The translations under genes and the position numbers were made by a program. Below, one piece after another: positions 38,420 through 46,507 of a stretch of 64,000 nt of DNA (its first letter is position 1; every line of letters begins with the position of its first letter). The notes beneath the pieces were generated by a model. That model saw only the letters and a list, made by a program, of their open reading frames with translations. It was not told the DNA's origin and did not search any database. This stretch comes from Anaerolineae bacterium (GTDB lineage: Bacteria > Chloroflexota > Anaerolineae > Aggregatilineales > Phototrophicaceae), in contig JALHNB010000007.1 in the NCBI GenBank assembly GCA_022843745.1, positions 1 through 64,000 on the forward strand, in the 5' to 3' direction.

Positions 38420-39214
38420 ATGAACGACACTCTCAATAACCTTATCATTTTCATTCTGGTCGGTTTTTTCGCACAGTTGATTGACGGCAGCCTGGGCATG
38501 GGCTACAAGGTCAGTTCAACCACGTTTCTATTGAGTTTTGGCATTCCGCCAGTGCTTGCCAGCGCCAGCGTTCACACAGCGGGCGTTTTCACCAGCGCGA
38601 CATCCGGGCTTGCGCACTTTAAGTTTGGCAACATCCGGCGCGATCTGGTCATTCGATTAGCCATACCTGGCGTCATCGGCGGCATCATTGGGGCGCTGAC
38701 CCTGACATCCATGCCAACAGAGATTATTAAGCCATTGGTGGCGATTTATCTGATGGTGATGGGGGTCATCATCCTGCGCAAAGCGCTGATGCAGTCATCG
38801 GGTGCAATTGTGACACGGCGGGTTGTGCCTCTAGGCTTCATTGGTGGCTTCTGTGATGCGATTGGTGGCGGGGGATGGGGGCCAATTGTTACCGGGACGC
38901 TGGTCGCCGATGGTCTTCAGCCGCGTTTCGTGATTGGTTCGGTAAACACCGCCGAATTTTTCGTGACATTGGTACAGGCAGCGACATTCCTCACGGTTTT
39001 GGGGACGGCGCGTTGGGAGGCAGTCATTGGCTTGATTGTCGGTGGAGTCCCGGCGGCGGCGGTTTCGGCTTACATCAGCAAGCGTTTACCGGCACAACGG
39101 TTGATGTTATTCATCGGCGTTTTGATTTCGTTCTCAGTTTGCGCACATTCTATCTCGCGATCACTACATAAACAGGTAAAAAATTATCATGGCCGACGGT
39201 ATTGTCACCATTAA
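38420..39214 (+). CDS. TSUP-family membrane transporter (TauE/SafE type)
   Basis: A 264-residue membrane protein with about seven to eight helices. It shows two similar halves typical of the TSUP family, which exports or imports sulfite, sulfonates or related anions. N-terminal FFAQLIDGSLGMGYKVSSTT (about 13-32) and the second-half counterpart GGFCDAIGGGGWGPIVTGTL (about 143-162) are the paired signature segments. The end overlaps the methyltransferase start by 26 bases. Neither possible start has a strong ribosome site; the ATG at 38420 gives the usual N-terminus. Confidence 0.85.
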   Translation: MNDTLNNLIIFILVGFFAQLIDGSLGMGYKVSSTTFLLSFGIPPVLASASVHTAGVFTSATSGLAHFKFGNIRRDLVIRLAIPGVIGGIIGALTLTSMPTEIIKPLVAIYLMVMGVIILRKALMQSSGAIVTRRVVPLGFIGGFCDAIGGGGWGPIVTGTLVADGLQPRFVIGSVNTAEFFVTLVQAATFLTVLGTARWEAVIGLIVGGVPAAAVSAYISKRLPAQRLMLFIGVLISFSVCAHSISRSLHKQVKNYHGRRYCHH

Positions 39215-40418
39215 AAAAGGCCGTGAAAAGCCAATCATTCAACAGCACCCCTGGATTTTCTCCGGCGCGATTGAAAACGCAAAAGATGCATCCCCAGGCG
39301 ACATCGTGACCGTTGTCAAACATGACGGCACATTTCTGGCGCGTGGCTACTGGAACGCCAAATCGCAGATTCAGGTGCGGATTCTGACGTGGCACGATGA
39401 GCCAATTGACGAGGATTGGTGGCGACGGATGCTGCGCCGGGCCATAGAAGGGCGTGGCATTAAAAATATTGCTTATGAGCGTGGAGATGCACCTCAGTCA
39501 GCCTATCGAATGGTCAATGCTGAAAACGACTTCTTATCCGGCCTTGTCGTAGACCGCTATGGCGAATGGCTGGTATTGCAAGCGCTGACACTTGGCATTG
39601 ATAATCGTAAGGGGATGATTGCCCGGATTCTATCGGAAATTGCACCCTCAAGAGGTATTTATGAGCGCAGTGATGTTGATGTACGCGGCAAAGAGGGGTT
39701 GAAGCCTGAAAAGGGTGTGTTGTTTGGAGAAGAACCGCCTGAGCATATTATTATCCAGGAACATGGAATCAAATTTCATGTTGATGTGCGCGATGGACAT
39801 AAAACCGGATTTTATCTCGATCAGACCGACAATAGAGGCCTCTTAAACAACCTGCTCTCATCGGATTTTGATGGGCCTTGTCGCCTACTCAACCTGTTTA
39901 GCTACACGGGCGGTTTCGGATTGCAGGCGCTTGCGACAGGTGGTGCTCATGGCGTTGATATCGATTCATCGCACGCGGCACTGGAATTAGCCGAAAAAAA
40001 TGCTCAACTCAATGGATTTCATCTCAATGAGCATGGACAATCCGCCGATTACATCCAGGCTGATGTCTTCGAATATCTCCATGATGCGGTCACACGCGGC
40101 GAAGAATATGACATCATCGTCTGCGACCCGCCGAAATTTGCTTTCAACGCCCAACAGGTCGATAAAGCCGCGCGTGGTTATAAAGATTTGAATCTCAACG
40201 CTTTCAAATTGATAAAATCAGGTGGCTATCTGATGACGTTTTCGTGTTCAGGAGCAATCAGCGCGGATTTATTTCAGAAAATTGTCTTTGGTGCGTTGGC
40301 GGACAGTGGACGGCAGGCGCAAATCCTCAAACATCTTGGCCCCGGCGACGATCACCCCGTCGCGCTCACATTTCCTGAAGGCGCATATCTCAAAGGTCTG
40401 CTGCTGCGCGTGTATTGA
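39189..40418 (+). CDS. Class I SAM-dependent 23S rRNA (cytosine) methyltransferase, RlmI-like
   Basis: A 409-residue protein. A PUA domain (1-80; VTIKKGREKPIIQQHPWIFS) is followed by the EEHGIKFHVDVRDGHKTGFYLDQ-type hinge (residues about 195-218). The Rossmann-fold methyltransferase has motif I NLFSYTGGFGLQALA (about 236-250) and the catalytic-loop motif IVCDPPKFAF (about 313-322). The layout matches RlmI (YccW), which makes m5C1962 in 23S rRNA. The specific position modified is inferred by family only. Confidence 0.88.
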   Translation: MADGIVTIKKGREKPIIQQHPWIFSGAIENAKDASPGDIVTVVKHDGTFLARGYWNAKSQIQVRILTWHDEPIDEDWWRRMLRRAIEGRGIKNIAYERGDAPQSAYRMVNAENDFLSGLVVDRYGEWLVLQALTLGIDNRKGMIARILSEIAPSRGIYERSDVDVRGKEGLKPEKGVLFGEEPPEHIIIQEHGIKFHVDVRDGHKTGFYLDQTDNRGLLNNLLSSDFDGPCRLLNLFSYTGGFGLQALATGGAHGVDIDSSHAALELAEKNAQLNGFHLNEHGQSADYIQADVFEYLHDAVTRGEEYDIIVCDPPKFAFNAQQVDKAARGYKDLNLNAFKLIKSGGYLMTFSCSGAISADLFQKIVFGALADSGRQAQILKHLGPGDDHPVALTFPEGAYLKGLLLRVY

Positions 40419-40499
40419 GGGTCTGATTCCAGGTTGTTATCTTTGGATGATCTCAGTTTTCAGCCAAAAGCTAATCGCTAATGACTAAAAGCTAGACGA

Positions 40500-40883
40500 T
40501 TAATTCGCCTTGCCGAAATTCTCCAGTGTGGATTTGATTTCGCTGAAATTGAAGGGTTTTGCGAGGAATGCAGTTGCGCCATTCGCCATCACTTCGCGGC
40601 GGATGTCTGGTGACTGCTGTGCGGTCATCATCACCATCGGGATATTTAACCAGGTATCATTCAGGCGAACCTGTTTGATAAATGTCAGGCCATCCATATT
40701 GGGCATTCGTAGATTTGTGAAAATTAAGTCAGGCATTTTCTCACTGGCGTTGAGGATGTCGAGCGCTTCCTGACCATCGCGCCCAAAAACAATTTCATGT
40801 TGACTCGCGCCTGGTATACGCTTAATCATGGCACTGATAAGCTGGATAATGTCGGGATTGTCGTCTACCAGGAGAATGACCAT
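40500..40883 (-). CDS. Stand-alone receiver domain with Asn at the phospho-acceptor position
   Basis: A 127-residue CheY-like receiver with no output domain. The acidic pair (VDDN, residues 6-9), the Thr of MMTAQ and the Lys of LAKPF are intact, but the acceptor position is Asn57: the sequence reads FTNLRMPNMDG where receivers have Asp before the LxMP turn. The DNA codon is AAT, confirmed on the minus strand. Such pseudo-receivers cannot be phosphorylated in the normal way and may signal by protein binding. No partner histidine kinase is adjacent. Confidence 0.85.
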   Translation of the reverse strand: MVILLVDDNPDIIQLISAMIKRIPGASQHEIVFGRDGQEALDILNASEKMPDLIFTNLRMPNMDGLTFIKQVRLNDTWLNIPMVMMTAQQSPDIRREVMANGATAFLAKPFNFSEIKSTLENFGKAN

Positions 40884-40989
40884 GACGTATTATTTTACCC
40901 TTTAGTTGATGCGTCATAATCTATTGTAATGTTATAGGCCCCGATACAGCGTTGAGGCGGCTCTCCTTGTGGCGGATTTCACGAAAAAT

Positions 40990-41928
40990 TTACGCCGAGT
41001 TTTTAACCTGGAGTTCAGCCAGTTTCTTAATTTTGCCAAATGTCTCCTGCCAACTGGCATCGCTCAGGCCAAGTTTGTCGCGAATCCACTCTGGATCCAT
41101 TCCGGCCTGATAATCGCGCACACCGCACGTCCAGCGTAGCATCTCGAATGAGATTTTGACCGGGATAGCCGCGCCATCGGAAATATCTTCCAGAACATAT
41201 TCGAGATTACGTGCTGTGCAGTTAAAAATTGTGGTTTGCGGCGCGTATTGCAGGAGATACGCATCCAGAATGTTGAGCCATTCAGGATCGAGCGTGATAT
41301 TGCGTTCTTTATAGATGTTATGGACTTTGTGCTTGACTTTCAGAATCGGCTCGTCGGGATTGCTGCGGTCAATATGTTCACGGGTTAAGGCGGTTGCTTC
41401 ACTCTTCTTGATCCCAGTGTCCAGAATCAGGCGGAACAACATTTCAGGGCGAACATCAGGCTTCTCCCCACGTCCTATACTTTGGGCAAAGGCAAGCGCA
41501 TCGCCAACTTCAGCAGGCGATAAAATGGTCGCCAGTGGGGCAGGGCCGGAACGCTGCAAAATCGCTTTGGCAGGATTATGCGGGATAGCCTTGCTCTCAT
41601 GCAGCCATTTGAAATAGACTTTGATCGTCGTCACACGGCGGGCATAGGACTTGCGGCTGCACGGCACTCCGCGACCATGTTCCAGCCATTCGAGAAATGT
41701 ATTGAGGCCGTTGGTGGTAAACTCGCCAATCGGCGTTCGGTCTCCACTTTGCTCGGCCAGAAGTTGCAAATCCGCCGTGAATGCCTTGACGGTATGCTCG
41801 GATTTGCCCTCTTTAATCAAATAATCCTGAAACAGCGCGATGGTGTGGCGCATTTCAGTCCGCTTGTTCAAATCCTCTACCGAAGCAGGTTGGTTCGGAA
41901 AGAGTGGCATTTGCCGGATGTCAGCCAT
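40990..41928 (-). CDS. Tyrosine-recombinase-fold protein with replaced catalytic residues
   Basis: A 312-residue protein. The SAM-like core-binding domain (about 25-125; FQDYLIKEGKSEHTVKAFTA) and the integrase catalytic fold (about 135-300) are both recognisable. Catalysis-specific positions have changed: the first Arg of TGxR is Lys174, the His of HxxR is Glu262 (Arg265 remains), the His of the LGH turn is Leu288, and the nucleophilic Tyr is Phe297 (codon TTT). It is therefore unlikely to cut DNA, though it may still bind it. It stands alone; no attachment repeats were found beside it. Confidence 0.78.
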   Translation of the reverse strand: MADIRQMPLFPNQPASVEDLNKRTEMRHTIALFQDYLIKEGKSEHTVKAFTADLQLLAEQSGDRTPIGEFTTNGLNTFLEWLEHGRGVPCSRKSYARRVTTIKVYFKWLHESKAIPHNPAKAILQRSGPAPLATILSPAEVGDALAFAQSIGRGEKPDVRPEMLFRLILDTGIKKSEATALTREHIDRSNPDEPILKVKHKVHNIYKERNITLDPEWLNILDAYLLQYAPQTTIFNCTARNLEYVLEDISDGAAIPVKISFEMLRWTCGVRDYQAGMDPEWIRDKLGLSDASWQETFGKIKKLAELQVKNSA

Positions 41929-42107
41929 GTTTCATTCCTCGTTACAAGCGCCTGACTTTAGCCAGGAGACATTGACTTCAAACCTGATAATAACGAAATT
42001 TACACCTAAATTTAGAATAGCTGTTCTTAAACAGACTGTCAAGCGAACAGCCGTATCTAGCCAGAAAAGCGTTTTATTTGTTACAATCTATCTTATTATA
42101 CCTGCGC

Positions 42108-42161
42108 GGAATTCGTCCGAGGAATTCGTCACACGCAATAGTTACCTACGAGGAATTCATC
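42108..42161 (+). repeat. Three GGAATTCRTC repeats leading into the usp start
   Basis: GGAATTCGTC occurs at 42108-42117 and 42121-42130, and GGAATTCATC at 42152-42161, ending at the ATG. The last copy provides the AGGAA ribosome-binding sequence, so the repeats may be duplicated translation-initiation segments. Confidence 0.6.
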
Positions 42162-42674
42162 ATGCTCAATCACGTGTTAATCCCGCTTGACGGCTCGCAG
42201 CTCGCCGAAAAAGCAATAGATGTTGCCAAAACTGTCCTGAAGCAACAGGGCAAAATGACGTTGTTGACGGTGGTTCCACAGGGCAGTTTGCCTATCTTTG
42301 CCGACCCAGCGCCCGATGGTCTGCATGTTGTCGAGGCCGAAGCCAGCTATCTGGAAAGCGTAGACAGCGATGTTCAGGCTTATATAGATCGGGTTGCCAA
42401 AAACCTGCAATTAAACGGTTATGAAGTTGCAGTTGAGGTTGCCGGGGGCGATCCCGCCGATGTGATTCTTATCCTGGCTGAAAAAACCCACGTCGATATG
42501 ATTGTCATGTCCACGCACGGGCGTTCCGGCCTGGATCGGCTGTTATTTGGCAGTGTCACCAACAAGGTTGTCAACAATTCTCACTGCCCGGTGATTGTTG
42601 TTCCGAATCGCGAACATGCAAAAGTGGACGATATGGAAGCAATCCCGGTAACGGATCCACGCCCTGCGGTTTAA
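42162..42674 (+). CDS. Universal stress protein (UspA family)
   Basis: A 170-residue single-domain UspA protein. It begins MLNHVLIPLDGSQLAEKA and ends with the ATP-binding signature STHGRSGLDRLLFGSVTNKV (about 110-129) followed by SHCPVIVV. The G-2x-G-9x-G(S) pattern is intact, so nucleotide binding is expected. The start at 42162 is chosen from the family N-terminus and the AGGAA site; earlier ATG/ATA readings would add 28 unrelated residues. Its stop overlaps the stop of the convergent lipoate-ligase-like gene. Confidence 0.92.
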   Translation: MLNHVLIPLDGSQLAEKAIDVAKTVLKQQGKMTLLTVVPQGSLPIFADPAPDGLHVVEAEASYLESVDSDVQAYIDRVAKNLQLNGYEVAVEVAGGDPADVILILAEKTHVDMIVMSTHGRSGLDRLLFGSVTNKVVNNSHCPVIVVPNREHAKVDDMEAIPVTDPRPAV

Positions 42675-43468
42675 CGCCGAGCCGTCCAATCAGGATTTGC
42701 GTATTTTTCGCCAGCCAGCCGCGCCGCGAGATCGCGTTCAATTTCGCTGAGTTCGTCGCGCACAAAATCGACATCAAAAATTTCGCGAAATCCATTGAGC
42801 AACGCTTCGGCAGCCATTTCCCAGGGGACTGCTTCGCCATTGAGGGCATCAGAGAGCGTTGTAGCGTGAGTTTGCACTTGCGCTCGTGCCTGTTCGCGGC
42901 TGGTGTCGTCGGGGTAGGCCAGACCGTCGCAAATGCGCCCGATGTCGCCATAGAGAGGCAGCGAACCATGTTGCAAAATGCCTTCTTTGCGCCTCATCTG
43001 AGCGCTGCCGATTAATTTGCGCCCGTTAACGGTCATTTCGTAGTGCGACGGCGTTTCGAAACACGCCGGGCTGTGGGCTGAATCGCGTTCTGTGCGGCGG
43101 TCAGCAGCAGGATGTGCGCCCAGATGTTGCAAGCCTGCCATCAGCGCTTCGCTAATCTGACGATAGCTTTCGATGATGCCGCCCGCTGCGATGGGGTCAT
43201 CCGCAGGCAGCGCGAGGCTGTAGGTCAATTCGTCAATATGTAAAATCGCCCGCCCGCCTGTTGGACGGCGTACAATATCCCAACCCATCGCCGCTGTTCG
43301 CTCAAAATCGACATCGGCTATTTTCTGCCCATAACCCAGTGATAGACAGCCGGGAGACCACTCATAAAAGCGAAGTGTCGGAATGCCCATGCTGAGAATG
43401 GCCTCGTCTACCGCCATATTCTGCGCACCGGATGTTGGGTAATCGTAGATCAAGCGCCATTGACGCAT
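42671..43468 (-). CDS. Lipoate/octanoyl transferase family protein, LipM-like
   Basis: A 265-residue enzyme of the biotin/lipoate A/B ligase family. The acyl-binding RRPTGGRAILH loop (about 67-77) and the LipM-type cysteine motif SPACFETPSHYEMTVNG with KLIGSAQMRR (about 132-160) are present. This makes an amidotransferase/octanoyltransferase using an acyl-enzyme Cys the best reading, rather than an ATP-dependent LplA. It would load octanoate on the E2 or GcvH domains for lipoate synthesis. Confidence 0.88.
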   Translation of the reverse strand: MRQWRLIYDYPTSGAQNMAVDEAILSMGIPTLRFYEWSPGCLSLGYGQKIADVDFERTAAMGWDIVRRPTGGRAILHIDELTYSLALPADDPIAAGGIIESYRQISEALMAGLQHLGAHPAADRRTERDSAHSPACFETPSHYEMTVNGRKLIGSAQMRRKEGILQHGSLPLYGDIGRICDGLAYPDDTSREQARAQVQTHATTLSDALNGEAVPWEMAAEALLNGFREIFDVDFVRDELSEIERDLAARLAGEKYANPDWTARR

Positions 43469-43532
43469 ACCCCAGACCTTTCTATACTGGAAATGAGTTG
43501 ATAATTTCTATGGGCAATAATTGCTGTATTCT

Positions 43533-44759
43533 ATGATGAATGACAATCTGGTCAACGACAGTGAAGCAAATCCTCCCAAAAATCAGCCGGGGAGGTCAAG
43601 TTACCCAAACCGCGCTACCTATTATAACGATCAGGCCGCGCCACCGCCGCCACCCCTTGAGCGTGAATCGGCAGCCAGGGAACGTTCTCGCCGCCGCCGC
43701 GTTCAACCCGGCAGAAGGGGTGGAGAGTGGGCATGGGTGATTGTAGCGTTTGCCATGTTAGGGGTTGTGATTACCATCAGCATGAGTGTTTCGCTGCTGC
43801 TGCGGGTTTCGCAGGACGGCGAGCAATCCTTTGCGACAGCGGCGGCGGTACTGCCGACCCCTGTTGACGCGCGTACCGATCTTGCGGCTCAGCAGATTAT
43901 CCTTAATGATGGCCGCAGCATCGCGCTCACGCCCTGGAACGGCACGTCGCGTTTTACCGTATTGGTGATGGGTTTAGATCGTCGTCCGGGCGAAACGGGA
44001 TTGGCCTACCGTACCGACACCATGATGCTTGTCAGCCTCGACCCAGCGACCAACAGCATCGGTATCCTCAGCATCCCGCGCGATCTTTACATCGAAGTTC
44101 CAGGCTATAGCCAGCTTCAACGTGTGAACTCGCCAATGGTGCTGGGTGAACTGCGTCAGCCGGGTACTGGGCCAGAGCTGGCGATGCAAACGGTTCAATA
44201 TAACCTGGGTATCCGCATTCACGATTATGTAGCCATTGATTTTAATGCGTTCATCAAAATCATTGACTTGATTGGCGGACTTGATGTGGATGTGCCTTAT
44301 GCCATCAGTGATACGCTGTACCCGGATATGAACTATGGCTACGACCCGTTTTATATCCAGGCCGGGCTACAGCATCTTGACGGTACAACCGCGCTGAAAT
44401 ATGCGCGTACCCGTCATGGCGATAACGATTTTGTTCGCGCCCAGCGCCAGCAGCTTGTCTTGAATGCGCTGCGGGATCGCGTCCTGAGTCCCGATTTACT
44501 GCCGCAGTTGATTATCCAATCGCCGAGTCTGTTGGCGGCTGTCAACGATGGCCTCTACACAGGACTCACGCTTGACCAACTCATTCAACTCGCGCTCTAT
44601 CTGAAAGATATTCCGGCGGAAAACCTCCGCACGGGTGTGATTAACGAGCAATATACGATTGGCTATTCGACACCTCAGGGCGCGTCAGTTCTTGTTCCAG
44701 ACCGTGAGCGCATCGGCCCGTTGATGGTCGAGGTTTTTGGGACGAATTATTCCGAATAG
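43533..44759 (+). CDS. LCP (LytR-CpsA-Psr) family cell-wall polymer transferase
   Basis: A 408-residue membrane-anchored protein. The N-terminus is cytoplasmic, Pro-rich and basic; one helix (about 68-92; AWVIVAFAMLGVVITISMSV) leads to the LCP domain (about 140-330). Pyrophosphate-binding positions are seen in RTDTMMLVSLDP, SIPRDLYIEVPGYS and the YARTRHGDNDFVRAQRQQ segment. LCP enzymes attach glycopolymers to peptidoglycan, which suits a monoderm-like envelope. The ATG at 43533 is preferred over the upstream TTG at 43521. Confidence 0.9.
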   Translation: MMNDNLVNDSEANPPKNQPGRSSYPNRATYYNDQAAPPPPPLERESAARERSRRRRVQPGRRGGEWAWVIVAFAMLGVVITISMSVSLLLRVSQDGEQSFATAAAVLPTPVDARTDLAAQQIILNDGRSIALTPWNGTSRFTVLVMGLDRRPGETGLAYRTDTMMLVSLDPATNSIGILSIPRDLYIEVPGYSQLQRVNSPMVLGELRQPGTGPELAMQTVQYNLGIRIHDYVAIDFNAFIKIIDLIGGLDVDVPYAISDTLYPDMNYGYDPFYIQAGLQHLDGTTALKYARTRHGDNDFVRAQRQQLVLNALRDRVLSPDLLPQLIIQSPSLLAAVNDGLYTGLTLDQLIQLALYLKDIPAENLRTGVINEQYTIGYSTPQGASVLVPDRERIGPLMVEVFGTNYSE

Positions 44760-44806
44760 GGATAGCCACGTCCGAAAACAGACCGAAGAGAATAGAGAGA
44801 ATGAAA

Positions 44807-44845
44807 AACAGCACATTCCATGCAAATGGGTGTGCTGTTGATTTT
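44807..44845. terminator. Bidirectional terminator between the LCP gene and 6S RNA
   Basis: AACAGCACA (44807-44815) pairs with TGTGCTGTT (44831-44839), and the loop contains a second CCAT/ATGG stem. T-runs follow on the plus strand (GATTTT) and on the minus strand (TTTTTC). It can stop readthrough from the LCP gene. Confidence 0.7.
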
Positions 44846-44851
44846 CTGGCT

Positions 44852-45022
44852 AAAAAAGCCCGCCATGCCGTGTGTCGCGTGTTTTGAACCTGCTTTCGCA
44901 GGGGCGGGTATCTTGCCGGCGATTGGGCCTTGGCCGAAGCCTATCGCCTGAACACCGGAATCGATACCCTTCATTAGGGTGTTGGCTCAAAACGGGATGC
45001 GCCATCACGCGCACGGCAGGTC
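44852..45022 (-). ncRNA. ssrS: 6S RNA
   Basis: About 171 bases that fold into a long rod. On the minus strand the outer stem TGCCGTGCGCGTG pairs with CACGCGACACACGGCA, and GTTTTGA pairs with TCAAAAC. A central bubble follows with GCCAACACCCTAA on one side and, on the other, a small hairpin CCTGC-GAAA-GCAGG. The inner stem is GGGTATC/GATACCC and GGCGAT/ATCGCC, capped by GGCTTCGGCC. A large bubble with a minor hairpin on its 3' side is the known 6S RNA layout that mimics an open promoter and holds RNA polymerase. A T-run ends the RNA and a near-perfect promoter precedes it. Confidence 0.82.
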
Positions 45023-45028
45023 TTCTCT

Positions 45029-45057
45029 GTTATACCAAACGCGCAAAGGGGTGTAAA
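45029..45057 (-). promoter_or_regulatory. Promoter of the 6S RNA gene
   Basis: On the minus strand TTTACA (45052-45057), a 17-bp spacer and TATAAC (45029-45034) place initiation near 45022, matching the start of the folded RNA. Positions 45060-45195, between this and the next promoter, show nothing else that I can name. Confidence 0.8.
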
Positions 45058-45199
45058 GGCTTACTTTTGGCTCGATAGCCTGATGATAGAAGGTCATCAT
45101 TATTCTTAACCTCGCTTAATATTGTCCCTCTGTTCAAAGTAAATTTTGGGGAACGTCCTTTGTTTTCTCTCCAATGAGACAATGGTACTCAAGCTAAAG

Positions 45200-45227
45200 T
45201 TGTGAATTGCCTGATAATCGGTAGAAT
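45200..45227 (+). promoter_or_regulatory. Probable promoter of the fdhA-like gene
   Basis: TTGTGA (45200-45205), a 16-bp spacer and TAGAAT (45222-45227), about 50 bases upstream of the start codon. The ribosome site GAGGAG is at 45265-45270. Confidence 0.55.
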
Positions 45228-45278
45228 AGCTGCAAAGTGAAAACATTTCGTCTACTTAAATCATGAGGAGATCAAAAA

Positions 45279-46466
45279 ATGCCCGGTAATAGAGGTGTTG
45301 CTTATATTAAGCCCGGCGTCGTGGAAGTCCAGACGATTGACTTTCCAAAACTTGCCATTGGAAACCGTCAATGCCATCACGGTGTCATTCTAAAAATTAT
45401 TTCCACCAATATCTGCGGAAGCGACCAGCACATGGTTCGCGGACGCACGACTGCTCCCGAAGGTCTGGTGCTGGGGCATGAGATTACAGGTGAAGTCATT
45501 GAAGCGGGTCGCGATGTCGAGTTTATTAAGGTCGGCGACATTGTATCGGTGCCATTCAATATCGCCTGCGGACGCTGTCGCAACTGTAAAGCAGGAGCAA
45601 CAGGCATTTGCCTGAATGTGAATCCCGCACGCCCCGGCGCAGCCTATGGTTACGTCGATATGGGTGGCTGGGTTGGCGGACAGGCCGAATATGTCATGGT
45701 TCCCTATGCCGATTTCAACCTGCTCAAATTCCCGGATAAAGATCAGGCGATGGCGAAGATCAGAGACTTGACGCTGCTGTCGGATATTTTCCCGACAGGC
45801 TATCATGGCGCGGTGACGGCGGGTGTAGGCCCTGGCAGCATCGTATATGTTGCAGGCGCTGGCCCGGTGGGTCTGGCATGTGCGGCATCGTGTCATCTGC
45901 TCGGCGCGGCAGTCGTAATCGTCGGCGATCTGATTCCAGAACGTCTGGCGCAGGCGCGGAGCTTCGGTTGCGAAACCGTTGACCTCACCAAGGACGCGAC
46001 ACTGGCCGAACAAATTGAAGCAATTGTTGGCGTACCTGAAGTTGATGCGTCCATTGACTGCGTCGGTTTTGAAGCACGTGGTCATGGACATAATCATAGC
46101 GTCGAAAGACCCGCAACGGTTTTGAACTCGATCATGGAAGTGACCCGTGCAGGTGGTGCGCTCGGCATCCCCGGTCTGTATGTCACGGGCGATCCCGGTG
46201 GCGTGGACGATAATGCCAAGATCGGTATGCTAGGGATTCGCATCGGCCTCGGCTGGGCGAAATCGCATGTCTTTACAACCGGACAATGCCCGGTGATGCG
46301 CTATCACCGTCAGTTGATGAACTGCATTCTGCACGACAAGATTCAGATTGCCAAAGCTGTGAATGTGATGACGATCACGCTGGATCAGGCTCCGACAGGT
46401 TACAGTGACTTTGATAAAGGTGCGGCCACGAAATTCGTGATTGACCCGCATGGTATGATCGCCTAA
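45279..46466 (+). CDS. Zinc-dependent dehydrogenase, glutathione-independent formaldehyde dehydrogenase-like
   Basis: A 395-residue medium-chain dehydrogenase. The catalytic zinc ligands are in NICGSDQHM and LGHEITGEV. The structural-zinc cysteines are in CGRCRNCKAGATGIC (about 95-109), and the NAD-binding loop is AGAGPVGLACAASC (about 193-206). The long central insertion and the sequence after it (HNHSVERPATVLN) match the Pseudomonas putida FdhA type, which oxidises formaldehyde without glutathione. Substrate assignment is by family. Confidence 0.88.
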   Translation: MPGNRGVAYIKPGVVEVQTIDFPKLAIGNRQCHHGVILKIISTNICGSDQHMVRGRTTAPEGLVLGHEITGEVIEAGRDVEFIKVGDIVSVPFNIACGRCRNCKAGATGICLNVNPARPGAAYGYVDMGGWVGGQAEYVMVPYADFNLLKFPDKDQAMAKIRDLTLLSDIFPTGYHGAVTAGVGPGSIVYVAGAGPVGLACAASCHLLGAAVVIVGDLIPERLAQARSFGCETVDLTKDATLAEQIEAIVGVPEVDASIDCVGFEARGHGHNHSVERPATVLNSIMEVTRAGGALGIPGLYVTGDPGGVDDNAKIGMLGIRIGLGWAKSHVFTTGQCPVMRYHRQLMNCILHDKIQIAKAVNVMTITLDQAPTGYSDFDKGAATKFVIDPHGMIA

Positions 46467-46475
46467 AGCTATTCG

Positions 46476-46507
46476 ATTGGGGGCGTGATTTCGGTCATGC
46501 CCCCAAT
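46476..46507 (+). repeat. ATTGGGGGCGTGA inverted repeat
   Basis: ATTGGGGGCGTGA (46476-46488) pairs with TCATGCCCCCAAT (46495-46507), with one bulged base, around the end of the dehydrogenase gene and the start of the next one. It may end the fdhA-like transcript, but there is no T-run, and it would hide the first possible start codons of the SGNH gene. Confidence 0.6.

Noticed and set aside
44760-45278. tmRNA, SRP RNA or RNase P RNA in the large non-coding gap
   Set aside because: None of their conserved core words could be found; the fold and promoter fit 6S RNA instead.
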